From 9FT-COMBO-53-11 sp040900215 (GTDB lineage: Bacteria > Patescibacteriota > WWE3 > 9FT-COMBO-53-11), in contig JBBDZL010000028.1 of assembly GCA_040900215.1 (NCBI GenBank), positions 1 through 10,578 on the forward strand: 10,578 bases of DNA. Reading direction: 5' to 3'. The position numbers and the translations under genes are program-made. Each line of letters starts with the position of its first letter. Position 1 is the stretch's first letter. Below the pieces are notes generated by a model. The model worked only from the letters and a program-made list of their open reading frames with translations, ran no database searches and had not been told where the DNA came from. Below, piece after piece: positions 1 through 5,501 of this stretch.

Positions 1-5
1 TACCA
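1..5 (+). tRNA. Possible 3' end (TACCA) of a tRNA cut by the window edge
   Basis: The first five bases are TACCA, the same discriminator-plus-CCA ending seen at the 3' ends of the tRNA-like remnant (99-103) and of tRNA-Glu (175-179). Tandem tRNAs nearby are separated by only one base, so this could be the end of an upstream tRNA. Five bases cannot prove it. Confidence 0.3.
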
Positions 6-103
6 GCATCGCTACTCTCGTCAGCGAGATAAGCCGTGTGCTAAGGAACGGCCGCAGGCCGTGGTCGCTTCAGGCGACCAATCGATTCCCTGCGGGCCTA
101 CCA
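6..103 (+). pseudogene. tRNA-like remnant or structured RNA with tandem hairpins, ending in CCA
   Basis: No normal cloverleaf can be drawn, but the segment is highly structured. It contains CTCG-TCAG-CGAG (17-28), a perfect 6-bp hairpin ACGGCC-GCA-GGCCGT (48-62) and directly after it a perfect 6-bp hairpin GGTCGC-TTCAG-GCGACC (63-79). Its tail (80-103) looks like the 3' half of a tRNA: a TCGATTCCC T-loop-like stretch, then CGGGCCT, A and CCA. AGGCC (56-60) can pair with GGCCT (95-99). If 63-79 is read as an anticodon arm, it has a 5-bp stem and the loop CTTCAGG, with U33 and anticodon UCA. The 5' half of the T stem and a proper D arm are missing. It ends one base before tRNA-Glu. It could be a decayed tRNA, a tRNA interrupted by an inserted hairpin, or a non-canonical ncRNA. 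A class II tRNA-Ser(GCU) reading was tried and fails. Confidence 0.5.
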
Positions 104-104
104 G

Positions 105-179
105 GGCCCCGTCGTCCAACGGTCAGGACATTGGCTCTTCAAGCCAGTAATAGGGGTTCGACTCCCCTCGGGGCTACCA
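105..179 (+). tRNA. tRNA-Glu (anticodon UUC)
   Basis: A complete 75-nt cloverleaf with encoded CCA. The acceptor stem is GGCCCCG with CGGGGCT, closing with a G-U at 1-72. The D arm is GTCC/GGAC, the T arm is AGGGG-TTCGACT-CCCCT, and the variable region is four bases. The anticodon stem TTGGC/GCCAG encloses the loop TCTTCAA, so the anticodon at 138-140 is TTC (Glu). Oddly, the base before the anticodon (137) is C, where nearly all tRNAs carry U33. It lies one base after the tRNA-like remnant and about 60 bases before the acylphosphatase gene on the same strand. Confidence 0.92.
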
Positions 180-202
180 AAACCTTTACTACCCGTTATT
201 AT

Positions 203-211
203 TGCTACAAT
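203..211 (+). promoter_or_regulatory. Extended -10 promoter element for the acylphosphatase operon
   Basis: TGCTACAAT fits the extended -10 form TGnTATAAT with one mismatch. It would place transcription start near 217-219, giving a leader of about 20 bases before the ATG at 239. No good -35 is visible; TTTACT at 185-190 is the nearest candidate. It lies just after tRNA-Glu, so read-through from the tRNA is also possible. Confidence 0.5.
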
Positions 212-238
212 TTCCTTGAACGATTCTTCGTTCCTACC

Positions 239-541
239 ATGGCGAAGAAAACGACTGCGCCTAAAAACGGTTTAACGCGAGCCCACATTAAGATTTACGG
301 GAGCGTTCAGAATGTCGGTTTCCGGTTTTACGCCCATCGCAAAGCGGCGTCGGCCAATCTCACCGGCTGGGTGAAAAACGCCGACGGCGATCAGGTGGAA
401 ATCGTGTTCGAAGGAGATAAGAAAGCGATTGAGCGGTGCGTTGAGGAGTGCCGGCACGGGCCGCTTTTCTCCAAAGTAGATAAGCTGGAGATTGATTGGC
501 AGAAGCCCACCGGAGAGTTCAAGCACTTCGAGGTCCGTTAG
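239..541 (+). CDS. acyP: Acylphosphatase
   Basis: A 100-aa protein matching the acylphosphatase fold, which hydrolyses the carboxyl-phosphate bond of acyl phosphates such as 1,3-bisphosphoglycerate in the cytoplasm. The signature loop reads GSVQNVGFR, with the phosphate-binding Arg at residue 29, and GWVKN supplies the catalytic Asn at residue 47. The usual length is about 90-100 aa. The ATG at 239 is chosen because the open frame extending upstream runs through tRNA-Glu and the domain begins only about 14 residues after this Met. No Shine-Dalgarno sequence precedes it, so initiation may rely on a short leader. It heads a tight plus-strand run with sugar-phosphate enzymes, which suggests a metabolic role, although acylphosphatases are often of unclear physiological purpose. 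Confidence 0.9.
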   Translation: MAKKTTAPKNGLTRAHIKIYGSVQNVGFRFYAHRKAASANLTGWVKNADGDQVEIVFEGDKKAIERCVEECRHGPLFSKVDKLEIDWQKPTGEFKHFEVR

Positions 542-550
542 AAATAAATC

Positions 551-1975
551 ATGGGTGATTCATCCGCCTACGTCTTCCGCAAGGAAGAGCTAAAACTCAA
601 CCCTTACATATTCCGAACCAACGATATCCGGGGGATCTTCGAGAAGGATTTTGACGAGGACGACGTGGTCACCATCGCTCGGGCCTACGGTACCTGGCTT
701 CAAGATAAAGGCAAGGATAGCGTTTGTATCGGAATGGATAACCGGCTGACCTCCCCCAAGATCCACGACGCGACCATGGAAGGCCTCCTTTCCACCGGGA
801 TCAACGTCAAAGATCTGGGCCTGGTGACCACCCCGATGACCTACCTCGCCCCGGTTCTCCACAACTCCGGCGGTTCAATCATGACGACCGCTTCCCACCT
901 TGCTTCGGAGTGGAACGGGCTCAAGCTCTCTTTTGAGGACCGAACCATTTTTGGGGATGAGATCCAGGAAGTTCGCCGATTAGCTGAGCGCCGGCAGTTC
1001 AAGAGCGGGAAAGGAAAGGTTGAGAAGATCGATTTTGCCCCTTACTACAAATCGGCGCTTCAGAGCAGTTTGGAAGAGCTAAACCAAGTTTCCAAAGCGC
1101 CCAAGGTTCGGACTCTCAAGATCGTCGTGGATTGCGGCAACGGAACTGCCGGATTGTTTGCTCCCCAAATGCTGCGGGATTTGGGGTGTGAAGTGATTGA
1201 GATGCACACCCGTTTGGATGGAACTTTCCCGAATCACGGCCCCGATCCGACGCTTGGGCCAAACATGCTGGAGGCGATCAACAAGGTCAAGAAAGAGGGG
1301 GCGGACCTCGGGATCGTCTTCGACCCCGACGCCGATCGGGTGAACGTTTGCGACGAGAAGGGCTTTGTCCTTTGGGGAGACGGGATTCTACTGCTCTTTG
1401 CCCGCGACATCCTTTCCCGCAACCCCCGGACCGAGATTCTGTACAATACCCAGTGCTCTCCGTCGGTCGAAGAGGATATCGTCGCCCACGGCGGAATTCC
1501 GGTAATGGTGCCGACCGGCCACTCTCTGGTGTTGAATGAGCTCCGGTTCTATGGCGGAGTTTTCGCCGGCGAGTACAAGTGCCACTTCTACTTCTACGAC
1601 CATTACTACGGATTTGATGACGGGATTTACGCCGCCCTCCGGCTGATGAAAATCCTGGAGAAAACCAGAGAGCCGCTCTCCAAGATTATGTCGGACGTGC
1701 CTTTCTACCACTCCACCGGCGAGCTCGAAATCCCGCTTCCGGACGACCGGAAATTCGATGTTCAGGAAAAGGTCAAGAATGAACTTCGCCGGCACTATTA
1801 CGTGAATGAGATGGACGGAGCGCGGGTCAAGTTCCGGGACCTGCCGGATACCTGGGGGCTGATGCGGGCCTCCGGCACTTTCCCCAAGGTAGAGATCTTT
1901 GCCTGGGCCCGGACCAAGGAGAACGTGGTCGCGGCTAAGGAAATCCTGATGAAAGAAGTCCAAAAACATCTATGA
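551..1975 (+). CDS. Phosphomannomutase/phosphoglucomutase family protein (alpha-D-phosphohexomutase)
   Basis: A 474-aa alpha-D-phosphohexomutase, the family that interconverts hexose 1- and 6-phosphates through a phosphoserine and a bis-phosphorylated intermediate. Domain 1 carries the phosphoserine loop TASH (Ser115). Domain 2 has the metal loop DPDADR (258-263). Domain 3 has GEYKCH (340-345) followed by YYGFDDG. Domain 4 has the phosphate loop RASGTFP (439-445). Several normally conserved positions differ: the NP after TASH is replaced by LA, the sugar-binding SGH triplet is KCH, and the usual SNT(E/Q/S)P is SGTFP. The fold and chemistry look intact, but substrate specificity cannot be assigned. 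The start codon lies 9 bases after the acylphosphatase stop, with no clear ribosome site. Its TGA overlaps the ATG of the next gene (ATGA), which supports coupled translation with the G6P isomerase. Confidence 0.88.
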   Translation: MGDSSAYVFRKEELKLNPYIFRTNDIRGIFEKDFDEDDVVTIARAYGTWLQDKGKDSVCIGMDNRLTSPKIHDATMEGLLSTGINVKDLGLVTTPMTYLAPVLHNSGGSIMTTASHLASEWNGLKLSFEDRTIFGDEIQEVRRLAERRQFKSGKGKVEKIDFAPYYKSALQSSLEELNQVSKAPKVRTLKIVVDCGNGTAGLFAPQMLRDLGCEVIEMHTRLDGTFPNHGPDPTLGPNMLEAINKVKKEGADLGIVFDPDADRVNVCDEKGFVLWGDGILLLFARDILSRNPRTEILYNTQCSPSVEEDIVAHGGIPVMVPTGHSLVLNELRFYGGVFAGEYKCHFYFYDHYYGFDDGIYAALRLMKILEKTREPLSKIMSDVPFYHSTGELEIPLPDDRKFDVQEKVKNELRRHYYVNEMDGARVKFRDLPDTWGLMRASGTFPKVEIFAWARTKENVVAAKEILMKEVQKHL

Positions 1976-2490
1976 TCACACTTTCGCCTCGGAAAATAGA
2001 AGAGATGAAAGAGGTCGCCTACCAGCCGGAAGCAATCACGCTTTCGGGGGAGGATCTGGCCTACATCGTCGTCCGCAATCCGGGCAATAACCTGACGATC
2101 TTCCCCCATTACCGTTTGGGAGCGGAGTACCCCAAGACCTACGGCCACTTTCACGTGCCGGATTACGCTGAGAATTACCGAGTCGTTGCCGGCCGGGCCG
2201 GCTTTCTTCTCCAGAAAATGGAAGGCGAAAAAGTGGTCGGGGTGCAGTTCAAGACGGTTGAGGCCGGCGAAAAATTCACGGTTGAGGCGGGCTGGGGGCA
2301 CGTCGCCCTCAACCTGGGCGACGGCTATCTGATTACCCAAGACGACCATGATCCGGCCCACTTTGAAAATGATTACTCTTTCGTGACCAAAATGCGGGGA
2401 TTTGCTTGGTATCTAGTGGAAGAGGGGGGCGACTGGAAGGCGGTTCCCAATCCTTCTTATCCTACCCCTCCGGAACTGGAGTTAATTTAA
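1972..2490 (+). CDS. Cupin-type (archaeal-type) glucose-6-phosphate isomerase
   Basis: A 172-aa single-domain cupin resembling the metal-dependent glucose-6-phosphate isomerases best known from archaea such as Pyrococcus. These interconvert glucose-6-P and fructose-6-P and are unrelated to the large bacterial Pgi. Cupin motif 1 is GHFH (58-61) followed by Glu67, then the GRAGFLLQ strand. Cupin motif 2 has GWGHVALNLGD, with His110. His59, His61, Glu67 and His110 match the expected metal ligands, although the spacing from the second His to Glu is one residue shorter than I recall for the Pyrococcus enzyme. The start overlaps the mutase stop (ATGA at 1972-1975), and the mutase product G6P is this enzyme's substrate. 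No Shine-Dalgarno is visible, which fits coupling. A related sugar-phosphate cupin cannot be excluded. Confidence 0.83.
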   Translation: MITLSPRKIEEMKEVAYQPEAITLSGEDLAYIVVRNPGNNLTIFPHYRLGAEYPKTYGHFHVPDYAENYRVVAGRAGFLLQKMEGEKVVGVQFKTVEAGEKFTVEAGWGHVALNLGDGYLITQDDHDPAHFENDYSFVTKMRGFAWYLVEEGGDWKAVPNPSYPTPPELELI

Positions 2491-2491
2491 C

Positions 2492-2656
2492 ATGGTTCGC
2501 GACGACATTTATCGAGATTTTCCCAAAGAGGCCGAGAAGGAAGATCGGCGCGAGAAGAAAAGGCGGCCGCGGATGAACATTTCCGGGAGAAGCGTCCTTA
2601 ATTTGGCGGAGATCATTGCCAAGCGGGCCGGAAAGACGCCCAAGAGGAAGAAATGA
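2492..2656 (+). CDS. Small, highly basic hypothetical protein (54 aa)
   Basis: An ORF of 54 codons fills the gap between the G6P isomerase (stop one base upstream) and the PEP-synthase-like gene. Its TGA overlaps the next ATG (ATGA, 2653-2656). A GGAG at 2478-2481 lies 10 bases before the ATG and can act as a ribosome site. The protein begins with a mixed-charge, probably helical part rich in Glu, Arg and Lys (about 1-28). A short amphipathic stretch SVLNLAEIIAKRAGK follows, and the tail is lysine-rich. There is no membrane segment or cysteine. I do not recognise the family. Placement and overlap on both sides argue that it is a real gene. The charge suggests RNA or DNA binding, or an adaptor for its coupled neighbour, but this is speculation. 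Confidence 0.62.
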   Translation: MVRDDIYRDFPKEAEKEDRREKKRRPRMNISGRSVLNLAEIIAKRAGKTPKRKK

Positions 2657-4065
2657 ATACCCTTACTTTTTTGCAGGAAATCGGTTTTCGGGACGCCTCC
2701 ACTTTTGGTGAAGAAGCGGCCGCTTTGGGGGATCTGGCGAAGATCGGGGGGCCGGTGGCTCCGGCTTTTGTTTTGCCGACTTCGGCCTGCGCCGAATTCC
2801 TTAGCAGCAAGTTGGCGCGGCAAGTCCTCTCTAAGGGCCTGGGACCCGATCTGCGCCGAGAGCTTTGGGGTTTGCCGATTCCTTCCCGCTTGGCTCGGGA
2901 AATTGAAGAATTCTACCGCCGTCTTTCCGGTCCAAGGGATATCTTTGTGGCGGTGCGTTCGGGAGGGCGGGCGGAACGGGCGGGCGGGGCGGTCGATCTC
3001 CTTTCGGCCATCAAGAAGCTTTGGGTAGAGCATTTGGTCGCCGTCGCGGCGCGGGGAGGTGATCTTTACCAAGAGGCCTTGCCGGTACTGGTCCAGCAGG
3101 AAACGGTGGCCGATTTTTCCGGCCGGCTTTTTACCTCTTCGCCGGAACTGGCTTCGGCCGACCTTTGTTTGGTGGAAGTGGACTATCCGCAGGGGAAGGA
3201 GCGTTTTGTCTTAGAGAAAAGTACGGGATTGATGGTGCGGCGGCTGGTTTCTGGGCTGGCCGAGGGAGAAGCCGACCCCCGGAGTTTAGGCGAGCTTTCG
3301 GTCTGGGCTGCCAAAGTAGAGAAGATCTTGGGAGGGGCTTACCAATTGAATTGGAAGGTTTGGCGAGGGCAATTCGTCTTTGAAGGAATCACGCGCGTTT
3401 TTCTTCCCAGATCCCAGGCTTTCGCCCTGCCGCTCTGGGTCGAGGTTTCGGGAGAGGTCGGCGAGATCAAAGACATCGGCGGCGTCGTAGTCCGAGATGC
3501 CAAGCGGGCGGTGGAATTGGCCGGCCGGTTTCCCCACAAACCGATTCTGTTCTTCCTAGAGCCGTTCAATTTTAATCAGCTTGATAACTTTCGCGAAGGT
3601 AAGCGAAAAGTGGGGCTCAAGAATCTGCACTTGATCTTGCCGCCGGTCCGGACGGTGGATGGGATGCGCGAACTAAAGCGCTACCTTTCTGGAGAAAAGA
3701 TCCAGCGCGGCCCTAACCTCAAGTTCTATTTCCAAGCCGCTTACCCTTCCAACGTCATCTTGATGGAGCAGTTTTTGCGGATTGGGGTGGACGGGGTGAT
3801 CCTGAACGAAGATGAGCTCTCGCGGTCTCTTCTGGGGACGGCAGAGCGGGTCGAGCCGGACGAATCTCTGTTGTGGGCGTTGAAAGAGTCTTCCCGGCAG
3901 TGCCAGCTGGAAGGAATTGAAATCCTTTACCGGGCCGGTCAGCTGCGGGATTGGGTTTTGGCGGAAGTGGCGCGGGTTGGGATGAGCGGGATCATTGTGC
4001 CGCAGCACCAATACCCTCAATACTCCAAGATCTTGCAGGAGGTCGAAGGGGAGCGCTTGGCGTGA
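2653..4065 (+). CDS. PEP synthase / pyruvate phosphate dikinase-like protein lacking the phosphohistidine domain (probable pseudoenzyme)
   Basis: The 470-aa protein keeps the outline of phosphoenolpyruvate synthase in compressed form. Residues about 15-250 match the N-terminal ATP-grasp domain: VAVRSGGRAE (99-108) corresponds to the usual VAVRSSATAED, and VQQETVADFSGRLFTSSP (147-164) to the VQxMVxxdxSGVxFTxdP strand pair. Residues about 255-465 match the C-terminal PEP-binding barrel: LPPVRTVDGM (329-338), the YPSNVILMEQF strand (364-374) and LNEDELSRSLLG (384-395) in place of GSNDLTQLTLG. The central swivelling domain with its catalytic His is absent; PEP synthases are usually about 750-800 aa. 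The catalytic barrel Arg region and the Cys motif GxCGQ are also lost (here ILYRAGQL), as is the QARP end of the ATP-binding part. AAGAGG lies 5 bases before the start. The stop overlaps the dedA GTG. The frame is uninterrupted, so it is maintained rather than decaying. A regulatory or binding role is inferred. Confidence 0.7.
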   Translation: MNTLTFLQEIGFRDASTFGEEAAALGDLAKIGGPVAPAFVLPTSACAEFLSSKLARQVLSKGLGPDLRRELWGLPIPSRLAREIEEFYRRLSGPRDIFVAVRSGGRAERAGGAVDLLSAIKKLWVEHLVAVAARGGDLYQEALPVLVQQETVADFSGRLFTSSPELASADLCLVEVDYPQGKERFVLEKSTGLMVRRLVSGLAEGEADPRSLGELSVWAAKVEKILGGAYQLNWKVWRGQFVFEGITRVFLPRSQAFALPLWVEVSGEVGEIKDIGGVVVRDAKRAVELAGRFPHKPILFFLEPFNFNQLDNFREGKRKVGLKNLHLILPPVRTVDGMRELKRYLSGEKIQRGPNLKFYFQAAYPSNVILMEQFLRIGVDGVILNEDELSRSLLGTAERVEPDESLLWALKESSRQCQLEGIEILYRAGQLRDWVLAEVARVGMSGIIVPQHQYPQYSKILQEVEGERLA

Positions 4066-4688
4066 TCTCCTCGCTGGTCGATTTTGCCCAGAATTTGGTT
4101 TTGGCCGGCGGTTACCCGGGCGTCTTCGCCGTCGCTTTCCTCGAAAACTTTTTCCCTCCTCTCCCTTCCGAACTAATCTTTCCTTTTGTGGGATTTGTCG
4201 CCGGGAGAGGCGAACTATCCCTGGCCGGGGTGGTTTTGCTCGGTACCCTCGGCACTCTGTTGGGGGCTTGGTTTTGGTACGGCTTGGGTTGGTACCTGGG
4301 AAGAGCGCCGCTGGAAAAATTATTCCAAAAGTACGGGCGGTTGATGCGGATTCACTTCGCCGATGTCGAGCGGGCCGAGGTTTGGTTCCTCCGTTACAAG
4401 ACTCCGGTCCTTTTCTTCGGTCGGCTGGTACCCTTGATTCGAACGCTAATCTCGATTCCGGCCGGGTTTGGGAGAGTGCCGGCTTGGCAGTTTAGTATTT
4501 TAAGTTTTGCCGGTTCCTTCCTCTGGATCGGATTTTTGACCGGAGCCGGGTTCCTGCTGGGTGAGAACTGGCTCGAAATTGTACCTTGGGTTCAGAATTA
4601 CGAACTGGTCTTGGAGATCGGGTTGTTTCTGGCCGTCTTTCTCTTCGGATTTTGGCTCTACCGCCATCGCCATTCCTCTAGCCGATAA
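4062..4688 (+). CDS. DedA family membrane protein (SNARE-associated/VTT domain)
   Basis: A 208-aa integral membrane protein of the DedA family, whose members are implicated in lipid flipping (undecaprenyl-phosphate or phospholipid) across the cytoplasmic membrane. The N-terminal motif FLENFFPPLPSE matches the family's E..lP.iPsE re-entrant loop, and FGRLVPLIRTLISIPAG matches the conserved FGRxxPxxRTxxxxxAG segment. Hydrophobic stretches lie at both flanks and a last helix precedes the His/Ser/Arg tail. The open frame extends upstream to 3951 inside the preceding gene, but the GTG at 4062 is the likely start. It overlaps the previous TGA (GTGA), has AGGGGAG 8 bases upstream, and gives the expected family N-terminus. 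It is the last gene of the operon; no terminator is visible before 4779. Confidence 0.88.
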   Translation: MISSLVDFAQNLVLAGGYPGVFAVAFLENFFPPLPSELIFPFVGFVAGRGELSLAGVVLLGTLGTLLGAWFWYGLGWYLGRAPLEKLFQKYGRLMRIHFADVERAEVWFLRYKTPVLFFGRLVPLIRTLISIPAGFGRVPAWQFSILSFAGSFLWIGFLTGAGFLLGENWLEIVPWVQNYELVLEIGLFLAVFLFGFWLYRHRHSSSR

Positions 4689-4698
4689 CGGTTTCCCG

Positions 4699-4707
4699 TG
4701 GTATCAT
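4699..4707 (+). promoter_or_regulatory. Extended -10 promoter element upstream of the HAD gene
   Basis: TGGTATCAT matches the extended -10 TGnTATAAT with one mismatch. Transcription would start near 4713-4715 and produce a leader of about 65 bases that contains the hairpins at 4737-4766. A -35 is not obvious, which extended -10 promoters tolerate. Confidence 0.45.
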
Positions 4708-4736
4708 CAAGCTAACTTAATCACATAAGAAAGCCA

Positions 4737-4766
4737 CCGCCTTTGGCGGGGCCCCGCTGAAAGCGG
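4737..4766 (+). promoter_or_regulatory. Tandem GC hairpins in the leader of the HAD gene
   Basis: Two small perfect hairpins are adjacent: CCGCC-TTT-GGCGG (4737-4749) and CCGCT-GAA-AGCGG (4754-4766). An alternative pairing is the 12-bp palindrome GCGGGGCCCCGC (4746-4757), which would disrupt both. The 3' arm of the second hairpin includes the first two G bases of the GGAGG ribosome site (4765-4769), so folding could modulate translation. No T run follows, so this is not an intrinsic terminator. Confidence 0.4.
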
Positions 4767-4778
4767 AGGGAGGGAGAA

Positions 4779-5465
4779 TTGAGCGAGCGTCGCCGGGTTC
4801 TGCGAGCCCCGGATCCCCGATTGCTGCATGAGCTAATCCCCGAAGACGTGTTCCTCAAGATCACGCGGCAGGGATTCTGCTTTGTGGTTGATGATGACGG
4901 CACGATCAGCGACTCCAACCCGATGTACGTGGATTGGCTGGCGCGGAAGCTGAAGCGGCCGCTGACTATCGCGGACTACACCCGCTACGATTTCAGCAAC
5001 ATCGACAAGCGGGCGCTAGGAATGCTGATCGAAGGCGTTTTTCCCAAGCCCCATCTCCACCGGCACCTGCCGGTGATTGGGGGGGCCCTGGCGGCGCTGC
5101 AGGAGATTCACAGTGGGTTGAAGCTCCCCGTCGTGATCCTGACCGCCCGGCCGCCCTCGCCAGGAATGGTGCGGGCGACCTACGATCACAAGGTGGAGAA
5201 GAAGGTTCCCTTCGACCTGATGATCTTCTCGCGCCACAAGAAGGAGATCGTCCAGGCACTCAGGAAGACCACGGACTGCCGGGTGATCCTCGTCGACGAC
5301 GATCCCAATACGATCGCCGCCGTTTCATCGCTGAAGGGCGTAACGGCGATCGTCTTTGACACTCTCTACAATCGGCGGCTGCGCCGGAAGAGTGCCAGTC
5401 GAGGCTTTTCTTGGGACGAGGTGCTCAAGATCGTGAAGCACGTGGTTCGCAACGGCCGCAGTTGA
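4779..5465 (+). CDS. HAD-superfamily hydrolase, possibly nucleotidase-like phosphatase
   Basis: A 228-aa cytoplasmic HAD-fold protein. Motif I is DDDGT (38-42), giving the nucleophile Asp38 and the acid/base Asp40. Motif II is ILTAR (Thr122). A Lys pair at 154-155 fits motif III, and VDDDP (172-176) gives the Mg2+-binding aspartates of motif IV. The cap lies between motifs I and II (about 45-110). The layout resembles 5'-nucleotidase-like HAD phosphatases, but the substrate cannot be read from sequence. The start is TTG at 4779 with GGAGGG ending 8 bases before it. The next Met is at residue 49, after motif I, so it cannot be the start. It has its own likely promoter and terminator, so it appears to be a single-gene unit. 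Confidence 0.78.
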   Translation: MSERRRVLRAPDPRLLHELIPEDVFLKITRQGFCFVVDDDGTISDSNPMYVDWLARKLKRPLTIADYTRYDFSNIDKRALGMLIEGVFPKPHLHRHLPVIGGALAALQEIHSGLKLPVVILTARPPSPGMVRATYDHKVEKKVPFDLMIFSRHKKEIVQALRKTTDCRVILVDDDPNTIAAVSSLKGVTAIVFDTLYNRRLRRKSASRGFSWDEVLKIVKHVVRNGRS

Positions 5466-5486
5466 AAAACACTGCGGCCTTTTTTT
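5454..5486 (+). terminator. Intrinsic terminator of the HAD gene
   Basis: A perfect 8-bp stem GGCCGCAG (5454-5461) / CTGCGGCC (5472-5479) with a 10-base loop is followed by seven T bases (5480-5486). The left arm lies in the last codons of the HAD gene and the TGA stop (5463-5465) sits in the loop. No T run follows the stem on the minus strand, so it works as a terminator for the plus strand only. Confidence 0.88.
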
Positions 5487-5500
5487 GCACAGCAAAAAAA
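5480..5500. repeat. A/T-rich inverted repeat between convergent genes
   Basis: TTTTTTTGC (5480-5488) and GCAAAAAAA (5492-5500) are perfect inverted repeats around ACA. The left arm is also the T run of the plus-strand terminator. On the minus strand the segment lies just after the transglutaminase stop and could form a weak hairpin, but nothing follows it that looks like a standard terminator tail. Confidence 0.5.
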
Positions 5501-5501
5501 G

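Noticed and set aside
6..103. A class II tRNA-Ser(GCU) or a tRNA-Sec
   Set aside because: The anticodon loop would need three extra bases, there is no matching 5' acceptor strand for CGGGCCT, and the D and T arms are incomplete.
38..238. Upstream extension of the acylphosphatase reading frame to 38
   Set aside because: The extension runs straight through the tRNA-like remnant and tRNA-Glu; the ATG at 239 gives the normal family length and N-terminus.
1388..1969. 193-aa minus-strand ORF (also 1798-2361 and 2509-3072)
   Set aside because: They lie antisense to well-supported genes with clear motifs and show no recognisable domains; GC-rich codon structure creates such shadows.
3951..4061. Longer N-terminus for the DedA protein
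   Set aside because: It would overlap the preceding gene by more than 100 bases; GTG at 4062 has a ribosome site and the usual GTGA coupling.
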